Source: Macrobrachium rosenbergii (lineage: Eukaryota > Arthropoda > Malacostraca > Decapoda > Palaemonidae). Taken from it: a stretch of 64,000 nt of DNA. The position numbers were made by a program, and so were the translations under genes. The stretch lies in NCBI RefSeq assembly GCF_040412425.1, contig NC_089795.1:83901163-83965162 (forward strand), given 5' to 3'. Under the pieces are notes generated by a model. That model was not told the DNA's origin. It did no database searches and saw only the letters and a program-made list of their open reading frames with translations. Positions 1 through 12,700 of the stretch are shown piece by piece. Every line of letters begins with the position of its first letter. Position 1 is the stretch's first letter.

Positions 1-545
1 CTTTTTGCTATATGACCTGGTTACTGATCCTTGGTAAATTGAATTTGTCTCTGTCGTAAGCGGTAAAAGAAAATCACATGAACAGTCAAGTGTCTTTTAT
101 GAGAGTGCTGTATGAACCATGTAGCAAGTTCATACAGCACCCTCAAAACAAACCACACACAAAGGCTAAGAACTGTTTGTTAAGCAGATTTTTCCTTTAA
201 GTTAGAGATTTTTTAATTAAGAAGCTCAGGCACCAACAACTGCCAATCCACAGAGAATTATTTTTTTTCTTTACGAAGAGCATGCTATGGCCGCAGTTCC
301 TTGACAACATAGAATTAACTATGCCACTGCACAGTTTTTAATACGATCGTGTGAACAGAACGAACCCAGCAGTGGTGAAACATCGTTAGAAGGCTGGGCC
401 TCAGAACTCATCGATATTGTTGAATACAGAAAGCTGTGGAGGGCAGCAGGCCAGGGCAGTCTGATTCCGTCACTTGTCTCGGGACGTGTCCCGTAAGGAG
501 TTTTTCCTTGAGTGGAAAGCTGGGGTCTGTGTTCCCTTCGAGGAC
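1..545. other. Left-arm sequence upstream of the lectin-like gene
   Basis: No gene or clear promoter element is recognised. Bases 1-180 are mirrored at about 29870-30048 and are also related in inverted orientation to 3870-4050 inside the same arm. Open frames on the minus strand across 319-567 are short and unlike known proteins. About 320-545 is mirrored at 29510-29735, which only reflects the duplication. Confidence 0.6.
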
Positions 546-1285
546 ATGGCCGACATGACGGCATCAAACGCAGCTCTGTTTCCTTTGCTGGGGTTTCTTT
601 TCATCTTCCCACAAGCCTTGGCCTTCGATGTTGTCTGGAATCCGTAGGCGTCCCAGAGACCTACGTCCTGAACACCACGAAGACGGAGACGAGGAACTTT
701 TCTCTGCTTGTGTGTGGAATAGGATGCGCTCAAAGGGGTTGGTGTAATGTCTGGTGTGTCGGGTCGTCTCAGGGGTGCATCATGTCCAATCTGCTGATCT
801 CGTCATCCTATGTGCCTGCAGCAGGAGAGGTGCCTCTGGAGTGCTACACGATCAGGAAGCGGGTGGATTATGCCTTCAATGCCTTGGTCACCGCGACAGG
901 TCCCGCCTCTTGGTCTGGTCCCCCTGCCACTTTGGTCGACGGAATGTATAACTGGTACGATTTGGGTTGCTACTACACGCGTGACACCACAAACGCCTAC
1001 TTCTTGTTAGAACTACCCGAGGTAAAAACTATCACGGAAATCAGGGTCTTGGCCGAATCAACCTACCTAGCCTCCGCTCACGTCCGCGATCTGGAGGTAG
1101 GCGTAGGCCAGACGGCGCAGACGGGCGATTTTTCCTCGTACACGATCATCGGGACCTTTGCCGGTCCTGCAACGCCCAGCCAGGAGATTGTGTTCAACAG
1201 CCACAAGCCCGTTCAAGGCAAGTTCGTCAGTTTCCAGAAAAAGTCATCTTACTACTTTTGCCTCTGCTACATCGAGATACGTTGA
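546..1285 (+). pseudogene. Secreted lectin-like protein with F5/8 type C-like domain, left copy, one frameshift
   Basis: The ATG at 546 opens a typical signal peptide of about 26 residues (MADMTASNAALFPLLGFLF, then a cleavage-like ALA). After FDVVWN the frame breaks near 640, where one T present in the right-arm copy (gaattccg) is missing (gaatccg). The shifted frame then runs open to TGA at 1283-1285. It first gives a cysteine-rich PAN/apple-like stretch (CGIGC, WCNVWC, GC, ECYTIRKR). A galactose-binding-like domain follows, with DGMYNWYDLGC, AYFLLELPEVKTITEIRVL, VRDLEVGVGQ, GDFSSYTIIGTF and a closing FCLCYIEIR. This resembles fucolectin/tachylectin-4 or F5/8 type C folds. Secretion and glycan binding are inferred from these families. 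About 246 residues would fit one compact exon; no introns are needed. The single lesion may be a real mutation or an assembly error, so 'pseudogene' is provisional. Transcription points towards the satellite array. Confidence 0.6.
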
Positions 1286-1672
1286 AGTCGGAGTGAGGAA
1301 GATGGAGAGATGATGTAAAGGACACTGACTTAGATCTGCAGACTGACAACGATTGCCATCGGTGCTGGGAATGCATTACTTAGTATGAATAATTCATCTT
1401 CACTGAAAAAAATTTTTGATAAATGTTTCCTCCATGGAATTAATGATACAGACTATTTGAATGTTTGCATTTCAAAAATCTACATCTTTTGCACAAAACC
1501 AGATTCATCGCAAATCTTAAACTAAGACAAAGTTTGTCTTAAAGCAAGAATAGTACACCTACATAAGGCGAGAATTTGACTCCCTAAGTATCTCAGCACA
1601 AACAAAATATTAAAATTACTGACAAGTCTTGCTTGATAATGTTAAATTAAAATTAAATTAAACACGTAAATG
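1286..1672. other. 3' flank of the left lectin-like gene
   Basis: AT-rich, with no gene. It corresponds to about 27573-27898 plus 28745-28787 in the right arm. The left arm lacks the 0.85 kb segment found there; the simple joint lies near 1330 (ctaagtcagtg read in inverted sense). Confidence 0.6.
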
Positions 1673-2038
1673 CTCCAAGTTTCTTCGGTGCAATCGAAGT
1701 TTCTGTACGGCCGCTACAGCGTATAATCAAGGCCACCGAAAATAGATCTATCTTTCGGTGGTCTCGGTATAATACTGTATGAGCCGCAGTCCATGAAACT
1801 TTAACCACGGCCTGGTGGTGGCCTACCCTATATCGTTACCGGACGCACGATTATGGCTAAATTTAACCTTAAATTAAATAAAAACTACTGAGACTAGAGG
1901 CCTGCAATTTGGTATGTTTGATGATTGGAGAGTGGATAATCAACAAACTAATTTGCATCCCTCTAACCTCAGTAGTTTTTAAAATCGAGGCGGACAGAAA
2001 AAAGCCGGCACAACGGTTTTATTTTTGCAGAAAACTAA
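1673..2038 (-). repeat. Multi-hairpin dispersed repeat, left-arm copy
   Basis: About 370 bp, related to 27184-27572 and 59526-59890. A near-perfect foldback lies at 1879-1979 (aaaaactactgag ... ctcagtagttttt). A second hairpin, CCACCGAAA/TTTCGGTGG, spans the BglII-like AGATCT near 1732-1762. Part of the short end palindrome (cttcggtg / ...) is seen at 1683. No coding capacity is seen. Confidence 0.8.
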
Positions 2039-2230
2039 AAGACGAATCAGGTAAATTTTGTAACTGAAAATTTCTTCCTTGCAAAAGTTATGGCTTTATA
2101 GTATACTCATATTAATACCCATACTGTTCCCTCCCGGCTTTCTCACTCCGTATGTGTGTATCTATCTGTAAAAAAATAATATGTACACGGCTAAAGCTTT
2201 CATTGCATAATTTATGAGACAGCAGTGACA

Positions 2231-2877
<647 letters not shown>

Positions 2878-2947
<70 letters not shown>
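2878..2947. repeat. (TA)n microsatellite
   Basis: About 70 bp of pure TA. The right-arm counterpart at 26380-26450 is a mixed TCTA/TA tract. Confidence 0.96.
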
Positions 2948-2952
<5 letters not shown>

Positions 2953-3535
2953 CACATATGTGTGCTTTATATATGTGTATGTGTGTTCTTTGTAAAAACT
3001 TGTCAAAATCATTTACTTTGTTTTTCAGTTAGCAAGCAACCACAGGATGACCTTTTTTCACGGATCTTTGACGTATAAAGAATGCACGATAAATGGCAGT
3101 GTCAGAATTTATTTCTGTTAAATGTTTATCTCCATGTACAATTATAATGTAATAATAATAATCCCTCACTTTGTGGACGTCTCGCTTGACTATTGAGAGT
3201 GTGCATATTGTCATGGTAATTAAAGATTCCAAAGTCCATTTTTTGGTTTATTAACCTAATTTTACTGGAGGTTTGTGGTATACGTAAGCCATTCTCCATA
3301 CAAAAGTGGTTGAGAAAATTTTCTTAAATAATCCCAATATTATCTTGTGCATCTATCCCAATTACTGCTTTATTTTTTTTTTTTTTAATTCTGAAAGGAA
3401 TAATACTCAAGCCTCTTCTTAACGACATGAAAAGTAATGACAAAAAAGCTACAGTAACCATAACTACCTTAAGCATACCTTTGGTTTGGCTGTTTTCCTC
3501 TATGCAACCACATCCTATTTATCATGTTTTTCTTT
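2948..3535. other. Left-arm sequence without a recognised gene
   Basis: A 67-codon open frame on the minus strand (3029-3232) has an open counterpart in the right arm (26086-26289). The amino-acid differences are many for such a short frame and no family is recognised, so it is treated as non-coding. A poly-T run lies at about 3371-3386. Confidence 0.5.
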
Positions 3536-3812
3536 TTAGTTCCTCGCTGGGTGAGCGGGTTCCGTTCTCAGCTACCATTCTGTTGGTCGCGAGTTCGAAT
3601 CTCCGACCGGCCAGTGAAGAACAAGAGGAATTTGTTTCTGTGATAGAAATTCAGTTTCTCGCTATAATGTGATTTTCCGGATTCACAATAAGCTGTAGGT
3701 CCCGTTGCTAGGTAACCAAGTGGTTCTTAGCCCGTAAGTAAATCTAATCCTTCGGGCCCAGCCTAGGAGGCTGTTAATCAGCTCAGTGGTCTAGTTAAAC
3801 TGAGACATACTT
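3536..3812 (+). repeat. tRNA-derived SINE, left-arm copy
   Basis: The head has a box A-like stretch (gctgggtgagcggg) and a box B (gagttcgaatc) at about 3588, typical of an internal RNA polymerase III promoter. The body has 'agtgaagaacaagaggaatt', 'ggtcccgttgctaggtaacc' and 'cctaggaggctgttaatcag', and ends at 'cttaactttta'. Related copies are at 25514-25790, 23190-23365 and 36281-36395. Decapod SINEs of this build are common; the exact family is not assigned. Confidence 0.8.
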
Positions 3813-4546
3813 AACTTTTATATTTTCGGTGCCCCAGCCCTGCCTAAATGATCTCTAAAGCTTTCCTGTTAAACTTTGGCTTCTGGGAAAATCTTCTTAA
3901 ACACTGATGGTTCGCTTGGCTGTTCATTCTTCTTGCATTGCACGAGCTGCTAAATGCTTTGCGCCACACTCCTTTTGACGTTCACGTAATTTTCTTCTGT
4001 CACCTCCTACGACCGGGACAAATTCAATTTGCAGAAACAATAACCACTTTTATGGGAAAATGTCTCTAGTGATACCTGTTCCAGACGTTGTCATGCCTAC
4101 AGGAATGAAGTGGGCTTGTGTTTCTTTTCCACTTTGATTGAAATGAGAAATTGCCTCTGGAGCGGAATTAACTCACAAATGCGTTCGGGTTTTGTTGTCC
4201 AACTTAGATTGGATAGTACTCCCAATTAGTTTCCAAAATTACGTTCAATGGAACTGAGTGCAAAAGCCAAAAAGGAAGCTATTGTGTTTAAAAACAATAT
4301 CTGACATTTACATCGAGACACCAGTTTTCCTTAACTTAAATTATAATTTCCTTTACCAAAGAATAACTTGCAGATGATGATTTTGTGTCTCTCTGATCAA
4401 TGAAGAAAACTTGTTAGCTGCTGTACGAAACCATATAATATTTTCACAAATAATTATGATATTAATTTCTCAAATTTAATATAGTAATTAATCTCAAACC
4501 GTACACCCTGAAGTGATATGATATTAATACGTTTGTTAATTGAACT
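3813..4546 (+). repeat. Older duplicated block, left-arm copy
   Basis: No gene. From about 3868 the sequence is related in direct orientation to 29848-30767. Shared landmarks are 'gacaaattcaattt', 'gattggatagtac', 'aaaattacgttcaatggaac', 'acaccagttttcc' and 'gatctcaaa/atctcaaacc'. Identity is visibly lower than between the palindrome arms, so this is an earlier duplication. Confidence 0.7.
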
Positions 4547-4655
4547 GAATATAGAATTTAGGCCAAAGGCCAAGCACTGGGACCTGTGAGGTTATTCAGC
4601 GCTGAAATGGAAATTGACAGTAAAAGGTGTGAAAGGCGTAACAGGAGGAAAACAT
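4547..4655 (+). repeat. Hairpin-ended dispersed repeat (family DR1), fragment
   Basis: Starts with 'aatttaggccaaaggccaag' and continues 'gctgaaatggaaattgacag' up to 'aacaggaggaaaac'. It is truncated there and joined directly to a multi-hairpin repeat fragment. The same chimera is mirrored at 24684-24790. Confidence 0.8.
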
Positions 4656-4908
4656 ACCAAATTGCACCCCTGTAGCCTCACAGTTTTCATTTTATTTAAG
4701 GTTAAAGTTAGCCATAATCGCGCTTCTGGCAACGCAACAACAAAGGCCACCACGGCCGGCTGAGAGTTTCATGGGCCGCGGCTCATACAACATTATACCG
4801 AGACCCCCTAAAGATAATCTATTTTCGGTGGCCTTGATTATACTTTGTAGCGGCTGTACAGAAAACTCGACTGCACCGAAGAAACTTCGGCGCATCTTTT
4901 ACTTGTTT
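4650..4908 (+). repeat. Multi-hairpin dispersed repeat, truncated copy
   Basis: Begins inside the large foldback (cataccaaattgca) and runs through 'gccataatcgcgcttctggc', 'gtttcatgggccgcggctc' and the terminal hairpin CCGAAG-AAA-CTTCGG at about 4877-4891. The first half is missing. The mirrored copy is at 24430-24688. Confidence 0.8.
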
Positions 4909-5843
4909 GGTTTAAACAAAGATTTGAAAGGCTTTCACCCTTAAAAGAAGTTTACCAGTTTCCATCCCCGATTGATGAGTGATTCGAGGAACGTGAGTTC
5001 AGTACTGTTGACGGATTCTTCCCTGACAAAGATGGACGCCACCTGCTGATATATACTAAGGGAAAAAGTTGCACTTGTGAACTCCTTGCAGACAACACGC
5101 CTCGTATATATTCTGTTGCAAGGTTCCATAATACCTCATTTCCACGATTATCTTAAGTTGTTTAAAAGTTTATAATAACAAATGTATAATTTTGACAACC
5201 TCGGTTACTACTCTATTTAGTTGTAAAAAGCCATAGAAAATATATTTACTAATGCCTACGATGAAGTTCATTTTTAATTATAAAATAATAACTGATATAA
5301 AATATTTCAAATCTGAAAAATAAGAATGACGACCAGAATATATTTCCAAGTCTAACGGCCCAAATCGTTATTAACTATTGCCTTTAGCATCTAAAAACCC
5401 TTTCTCACATTCGTGTCAGGTCACGCGAGGGCGTCCAGTTCACTAGATAACTTCTAAGATTGAACTGATATTTACGAAGCAGGGATGAAACACCGCCATT
5501 TTCATGTTCGAGTACCAGTGAATTCTCAGTATTTTAGAAACTACTATTTGGCAATTGTTTTTGTAGGTGTGTCGTTCTTTCTTCATTCGGATTCTAAGAT
5601 TGCTGCAATTTTTTTTTTTTTGGTACCCTAACGATCACTTTTGTACACATTAATATCTGTAACTTCCGCCAATGAAGTTAAGGAAGTTGTTTAGTGACAA
5701 CTGGTCATCTAATGTTACGATAACTGTTATATTTTAATTCTCATGATAATGTGTTTTGATTCTTCGGCTTTCACCGTTTCCATTATAATTCTGGTAGAGG
5801 GTAAGAAGCTGTCCTTGAAAAAGCTCAGTACACCTTGTCAAAG
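4909..5843. other. Inner part of the left arm, no gene
   Basis: Single-copy-looking AT-rich DNA, mirrored at 23478-24430. A poly-T run at about 5610-5621 matches a poly-A run at 23700-23720. No open frame of note, no RNA gene recognised. It ends abruptly at the first unit of the 118-bp array. Confidence 0.65.
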
Positions 5844-6599
5844 GGGGTGTGGCAGGTCGGGTGGAGCGGCCAGCAACCCCCCAACTGCTGGTCGCTCGCC
5901 CTTCCCGGCCGTTGCGTGTCTTCCGGTGTTGGCGGCGGCTACTCTTGGCTCCGTCCTATCGGTAGTGTGGCAGCTCGGGTGCAGCGGCCAGCAGCCCCCC
6001 AACTGCTGGTCGCTCGCCCTTCCCGGCCGTTGCGTGTCTCCCGATGTCGGCGGCGGCTCCTCTTGGCTCCGTCCTATCGGTGGTGTAGGTCAGGTGGTCG
6101 GCCCTTGGGCCAACTGCTGGTGGCTCGCCCGCCTGGCGGTGCGTGTCTCCTGGTGTCGGCGGCGGATCCTCTTGTTTCGTCCTGGTGGTGTGGCAAGGTC
6201 GGGGTGGGCGGGCAAGCCCCCAAACTGCTGGTCAGCTCGCCATGACGCCGGCGGTTCGTGTCTCCAGTACCAGCGGCGCTCACTGGCTCAAATCCTATAG
6301 GTGGTGTGGCAGGTTGGGTGGGCGGCCAGCAGCCCCAACTGCTGGTCGCTCGCCCTTCCCTTCGTTATGTCTCCAGGTGTCGGCGGCGGTTCCTCTTGGC
6401 TCCGTCCTGCCGGTGGTGTGGCAAGGTCAGGTGGGCAGCCAACAGCCCCCAACTGCTGGTGGCTCGCCCGCTCGCAGACCATTGCGATGTCTCCAAATTA
6501 GCCGCCGGCTCCTCTTGGCTCTGTCTTATCGGTGGTGTGGCAGGTCGGTGGGCGGCCAACAGCCCCCAACTGCTGGTCGCCCCGCCCTTCCGCCCATTC

Positions 6600-7440
6600 G
6601 TGTCTCAGGTGTCGGCGGCGGCTCCTCTTGGCTCCGTCATAAGGTGGTGTGGCAGGTCGGGTGTAGCGGCCAGCAGCCCCACAACTGCTGGTGGCTACGC
6701 CCTTCCCGCCCGTTGCGTGTCTCCAGGTGTCGTGGCTCCTCTTACCGGCTCTGTCCTATCGGTGGTGTGGCGGGTCAGGTGGAGCGACCAGCGCCCCCAA
6801 CTGCTGGTCGCTCGCCCTTCCGCGGTGTGGCATGTCTCCAGGTGTTGGTGGCGTCTCCTCTTGGCTCCAATCCTATCGGTGGTGGTGGCAGGTCGGGTGC
6901 GGTGGCCAGCACCCCCCCAACTGCTGGTGCGCTCGCCTTCCCTGCCCATTGCTTGTCTCGGTGTTGGTGGCAGCTCCTCTTCGCTCCGTCCTATCGGTGG
7001 TGTGGCATGTCAGGTGGACCGGCCTACAGCCCCCCAACTGCTAGTCGCTCGCCCTTCCCGGCCGTTGCGTGTGTCCAGGTGTCGGCGGCGGCTCCTTTTT
7101 CCTCCGTTCTATCCGGTGGTGTGGCAAATCCGGTGTCGTGGCGGCTCCTCTTAGCTCCATCGTTCCGGTGGTGTGGCAGGTTAGTTGGACGGATAACGCA
7201 GCCCCTCAGCACTGGTCGGCTCGCCCCTCGCCGTTGATCGTCTCTAGGTGTCAGTGGCGGCTCTTCTTGGCTCCGCTCATTAGCGGTGGTGTGGCGGAGT
7301 CGGTGGACGGCCCAGCAGTCCCCCCAAATGCTGGTCTCGCACCTTCCGCCCGTTGTGTGTCTCAGGTGTCGTGGTGGCTCCTCGCCAGCTCCGTCCTGCT
7401 CCGGTGGTGTGGCAAGGTGGGTGGACCGGCAGCCCTTTAA
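6600..7440 (+). repeat. Array block duplicated at about 8870-9740 (first copy)
   Basis: Shares rare variants with 8870-9740 at an offset of about 2.27 kb. These are 'cagccccacaactgctg', 'ccattgcttgtctc', 'ggcatgtcaggtggacc' followed by 'ggcctacagcc' and 'aactgctagtcgc', 'ggctcctttttcctccgtt', and 'cagtcccccaaatgctggtc'. Confidence 0.8.
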
Positions 7441-8869
7441 CTGCTGATCGCTCGCCATTCCTGCCGTTCGCGGCGTCTCAGGTGTCGGCGGCTGCTCATC
7501 TTGGCTCTGTCGTATCCGGTGGTGTGGCGGGTCGGGTGGAAGCGGCCAGCAGCCTTAACTGCTGAGTCGCTCGCCCTTCCTGCCCGTTCGGCGTCTCATG
7601 GTGTCGTGGCGGCTCCTCTTGGCTCAGTCCATCGGTGGTGTGGCGGGTCAGAGTGGGCGGCAAGCAGCCCCAACTGCTGGTGCTCGCCCTTCGCCCGTTG
7701 CCTCTCCAGGTGTTGGCGGCGGTTCCTCTTGGCTCAATGCATTATCGGTGGTGTGTGGCGTGGTGGGTGGAGTGGCCAGCAGCCCCCAACTGCTGGTAAG
7801 CTCGCCCTTCCGCCCCCGTCTCAGATGTCCGGCGACTCCCTCTTAGCTCCAGTCGCCCATCGGTGGTGGCGAGTCCGGTGGAGGCGACCAGCAGCCCCTA
7901 ACTGCTGATGCTCGCCCTTCCCGCCCGTTCGGCGTCTCCAGGTGTCGGTGGCGGTTCCTCTTGTCGATGCGTATCGGTGGTGTGGCGGTGTGGGTGGGCG
8001 GCCCCAGCCCCCCCAACTGCTGATCGCTTTCGCCCTTCCCGCTGCGTTGCGCGTCTCCAGGTGTCAGCGGCGGCTCCTCTTAGCTCGGTAGTATCGGTGG
8101 TGTGGCAGGTCGGGTGGGCGGCCAGCAACCCCCTGGTGGTCGCTCGCCCTTCCGCCCGTTCGCGGCGTCTCCAGGTGTCAGCGGCGGCTCTGGCTCGGTG
8201 CATGTCGGTGGTTTGGCGGGTCGGGTGGGAGGCGGCCAGCAGCCCCAAACTGCTGTTCGCTCGCCCTTCCCGCCGTTCTGGCGATCCAGATCGGCGGCGG
8301 CTCCTCTTGGCTCAGTCGTATCGGTGGTGTGGCGGGTCAGGTGGAGGGCCAGCAGCCCCCAGCACTGGTCGCTTCGCCCTTCCGCTTCCGTTGCCGTCTC
8401 CAGGTGTCGGACGGCTCCTCTTGTCGGTCTTATTGGTAGTGTGGCGGATCGGGTGGAAGCGGCCAGGCCTACAACTGCTGGTCGCTGCGCCCTTCCGCCC
8501 GTTACGTCTCCAGGTGTTGGCAGCGGCTCCTCGGTTTCGATGTCGTACCCGGTGGTGTGGCGGGTCGGGTGGAGCGGCCAGCAGCCCCCAACTGCTGGTT
8601 GCTCGCCCTTCCCCCGTTTGCGCGTCTCCAGATGTCGGAGGCAGCTCCTCTTGGCACCGATCGTGTCGGTGGTGTGGCGGGTCCGGTGGGCGACCAGCAG
8701 CCCCCAACAGCTGGTCGCTCGCCCTTCCGCCCGTTACAGCGTCTCAGATGTCGGCGGCGGCTCCTCTTAGCTCTGTCCCTATCGGTGGTGTGGCAGGTGG
8801 TGGAGCGGCCAAAAGCCCCCAACTGCTGGTCGCCCGCCCTTCCCGCCCATGCGTGTCTCAGGATGCTTT

Positions 8870-9740
8870 CGGCGGCGGCTCCTCTTGGCTCCGTCATAAA
8901 GAGTGGTATGGCAGGTGTCGGGTGTAGCGGCCAGCAGCCCCACAACTGCTGTCGCTCGCCCTTCCCGCCCGTTGCGTGTCTCCAGGTGTGTCGGCGGCTC
9001 CTCTTAGCTCTGTCATATCGGTGGTGTGGCAGTCGGGTGGACGCGCCAGCACCCCCCAGCTGCACTGGTGGCTTCGCCCTTCCCCGCCCGGTTTCATGTC
9101 TCCAGGTGTTGGTGGCATCTCCTCTTGGCTCTGTCCTATCGGTGGTGTGGCAGGTCGGGTGGAGCGGCCAGCAGCCCCCCAAACTGCTGGTCGATCGCCC
9201 TTCCTGGCCATTGCTTGTCTCCCGGTGTTGGTGGCAGCTCCTCTTGGCTCCGTCCTATCGGTGGTGTGGCATGTCAGGTGGACCGGCCTACAGCCCCCCA
9301 ACTGCTAGTCGCTCGCCCTTCCCGGCCGTTGCGTGTCTCCAGGTGTCGGCGGCGGCTCCTTTTTCCTCCGTTCTATCGGTGGCGTGGCAAGTCCGGTGTC
9401 GGCGGCGGCTCCTCTTGGCTCCATCGTTTCGGTGGTGTGGCAGGTTGGTTATACCGGATAGCAGCCCCTCAACTGCTGGTCGCTCACCCCTCCCGGCCGT
9501 TGACCGTCTCTAGGTGTCGGTGGCGGCTCTTCTTGGCTCCATCGTAACGGTGGTGTGGCAGGTCGGGTGGACCGGCCAGCAGTCCCCCAAATGCTGGTCG
9601 CTCGCCCCTCCCGCCCGTTGTGTGTCTCCAGGTGTCGGCGGCGGCTCCTCTTGGCTCCGTCCTATTGGTGGTGTGGTAGGTCGGGTGGACCGGCCAGCAG
9701 CCCCCCAACTGCTGGTCGCTCGCCACTCCTGCCCGTTGCG
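8870..9740 (+). repeat. Array block duplicated from about 6600-7440 (second copy)
   Basis: Carries the same ordered set of rare unit variants as 6600-7440. It also brings subtype-A units back in after a stretch of mixed and B-like units (7450-8790). Confidence 0.8.
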
Positions 9741-12700
9741 CGCCTCACTCGGGTGTCGTGGCGGCTCCTCTTGGCTCTGTCCCTATCGGTGGTGTGGCGG
9801 GTCGGGTGGAGGCGGCCAGCAGCCGCCAACTGCTGATGCTCGCCCTTCCCACCGTTCACCCGTCTCAGATGTCGGCGGCGGCTCCTCTGGCTCGGTCGTA
9901 TCCGGTGGTGTGGCCCGGGTCGGGTGGAGGCAGCAGCCCCCAACTGCTGGTTGCTCGCCCTTCCGCCGTTCGCGGCGTCTCCAGATAACGGCCGGCGGCT
10001 CCTCTTGGCTCGGTCGCCTCCGGTGGTGTGGCGGGTCGAGTGGAGCAACCAGCAACCCCCAACTGCTGATGGCTCGCCCTTCGCCCATTGCGTCTCCAGG
10101 TGTTGGTCCTCTTGGTTTCGATGCGTGTCGGTGGTGTAGCGGGTCCGGGTGGGGCGGCCCAGCCCCCGCTGCTGGTGCCTCGCCCTTCCGCCGTTGGCGA
10201 TCTCCAGATGGCGGCGGCGGCTCTTGGCTTTCGGTCGTATCGGTGGTGTGGCGGGTCGGGTGGAGCAGCCAGCAGCCCCAACTGCTGGTGGCTCGCCCTT
10301 CCGCCCATTGCACGTCTCAGTTGTCGGCCGCGGCTCACTCTTGGCTTCGGTTGTATCGGTGGTGTGGAGGGGTCAGGTGGGCGGCCGAGCCCCAACTGCT
10401 GGTCGCTCGCCCTTCCACGCCCGTTGCGGCGTCTCCAGGTGTCGGCGGCGGCTCCTCTTGGCTCGGCGTATCGGTGGTGTGGCGGGTCGTGGGGCGGCCA
10501 GCAGCCCCCAACTGCTGGTCGGCTCGCCCTTCCCGCCCGTTGGCGTCTCCAGGGTGTCGGCTCCTCTTGGCTCTGTCGTATCGGTGGTGTGGCGGGTGGT
10601 GGGTGGAGCGGCCCTTAACTGCTGGTCGCTCGCCCTTCCCGCCCATTGCGCGTCTCCAGATATCAGCGGCTCCTCTTGGCTCGATCGTATCGGTGGTGTG
10701 GCGGGTCGGGTGGAGCGACCAGCCCCAACTGCTGGTCGCTCGCCCTTCCCGCCCGTTGCGGCGTCTCCAGGTATCGGCGGCTCTTCTTGGCTCGGTCGTA
10801 TCGGTGGTGTGGCGGGGTCGGGTGGAAGCGACCCAGCAACCCCCAACTGCTGGTCTTTCGCCCTTCCCGGCCATTGCTTCGTCTCAGATATCGGCGGTGG
10901 TTCCTCTTGGCTCGGTCGTAACCGGTGGTGTGGCGGGTCGGGTGGGCGGCCAGCAGCCCCCAACTGCTGATTCGCCGCCCTTCCCCGCCGTTGCGCGTCT
11001 CCAGATGTAGGCGGCCCGGTTCCTCTTGGCCGGTCGTATCGATGGTGTGGCCGGGTCGGTGGAGCGACCAGCAACCCCCAACTGCTGATGCTTCGCCCTT
11101 CCGCCCGTTCTTGTCTCTCCAGAAGTCGCGGCGGCTCCTCTTGGCTCCGGTCAGTATAGGTGGTGTGGCGGGTCGGTGGAGCGACCAGCAGCTAACTGCT
11201 GGTCGCTCGCCCTTCCCACCGTTGCAGCGTCTCCCATGCCGGCGGCGGCTCGCTCTTCTACGGCTTAGTCGTATCGGTGGTGTGGCGGGTGGTGGAGCAG
11301 CCAGCAGCTAACTGCTGGTCGCGCGCTTCCGCCCGTTGCGTCTCCAGATGTCGGCGGCTCCTCTTGACTCGGCCGTATCGGTGTGGTGTGGCGGGTGGTG
11401 GAGCAGCCAGCAGCCCCCCCAACACTGGTGGCCGCCCTTCCCGTCCGTTGCGGCGTCTCAGATGTCGGCGGCGGTTCCTCTTGGCTGATGCGTATCGGTG
11501 TGGTGTGGCGGGTGGGTGGAAGCGACCAGCAACCCACCAACTGTATGCGCTCGCCCTTCCCGCCCGTTCGCGCGTCTCCAGAAGTCGGCGGCTCTCTTGG
11601 CGCCGGTCGTATTGTGGTGGTGTGGCGGGTCCGGGTGGAAGCGGCCAGCAGCCCCAACTGCTGGTCGCTCGCCCTTCCGCCCGTTGCGTCTCTCCAGAAT
11701 GGTGGCGGCTCCTCTTAACAAGTCGTATCGGTGGTGTGGCGGGTCGGGGTGGAAGCGGCCAGCAGCCCCCCAACTGCTGGTCGCTCGCCCTTCCCTCCGT
11801 TAACGGCGTCTCCAGGTGTCAGCGGCGGCTCCTGGCTTTCGTCGTGCGTATGGGTGGTGTGGCGGGTGGGTGGAAGCGACCAACCCCCAACTGCTGATGC
11901 TGCCCTTCCGCCGTTCTTGGCGTGTCCAGGCCATGCGTGGCGGCTCATCTTGGCTTCGGTGCGTGTGCTCGGTGGTGGGCGGGTCAGGTGGAGTGGCCAG
12001 CAGCCCCAAACTGCTGGTCGCCTCCCTTCCCATGTTCTGCCGCGTCTCCAGGTGTCGGCGGCGTCTCCTCTTGGCTCGATTTAATCAGTGGTGTGGCGGT
12101 CGTGGTGGAGGCGGCCCAGCAGCCCGCAACTGCTGGTCACTCGCCCTTCCCGCCTGTTGCGGCGTCTCAGGTGTCGTGGCGGCTCCTCTTAGCGCCGAGT
12201 CGTATCCAGTGGTGTGTGGTCGGGTGGAGGCGGCCAACAGCCCCCAACTGCTGATGGCTCACCCTTCCCGCCCGTTCGCGTCTCAGGTGTCGGCTCCTCT
12301 GGCTTCGGTCGGATTGGTGGTGGGCCGAATTAGGGTGCAGCGGTAACGCCCCCAACTGCTGGTCGTTAAGCCCTTCCCGCCCGTTCACGAGTCTCAGGTC
12401 ATGCGCGGCGCTCCTCTTAGCTTCGATCGTATCGGTGGTGGCGGGTCGGGTGGAAGCGACCAGCAGCCCCAACTGCTGGTCGCTTGCCTTCCCGCCGTTG
12501 CGTGTCTCCAGGTGTCGGCTCCTCTTGGCTCGGTCGCCATCGGTGTGTGGCGGTCGGGTGGAGCGGCCAGCAGCCCCCAACTGCTGGTCGGTGGCCCCTT
12601 CCAGCGTCTCAGATGTCGTGGCTCCTCTTGGCACCGATGTCGTATCGGTGGTGGCAGGTCGGTGGGGGCCAGCAGCCCCAACTGCTGGTCGGCTTCGCCC

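Noticed and set aside
3536..3620. A functional tRNA gene at the SINE head
   Set aside because: Box A and box B are recognisable but a full cloverleaf does not form, and the sequence continues into a SINE body shared by other copies.
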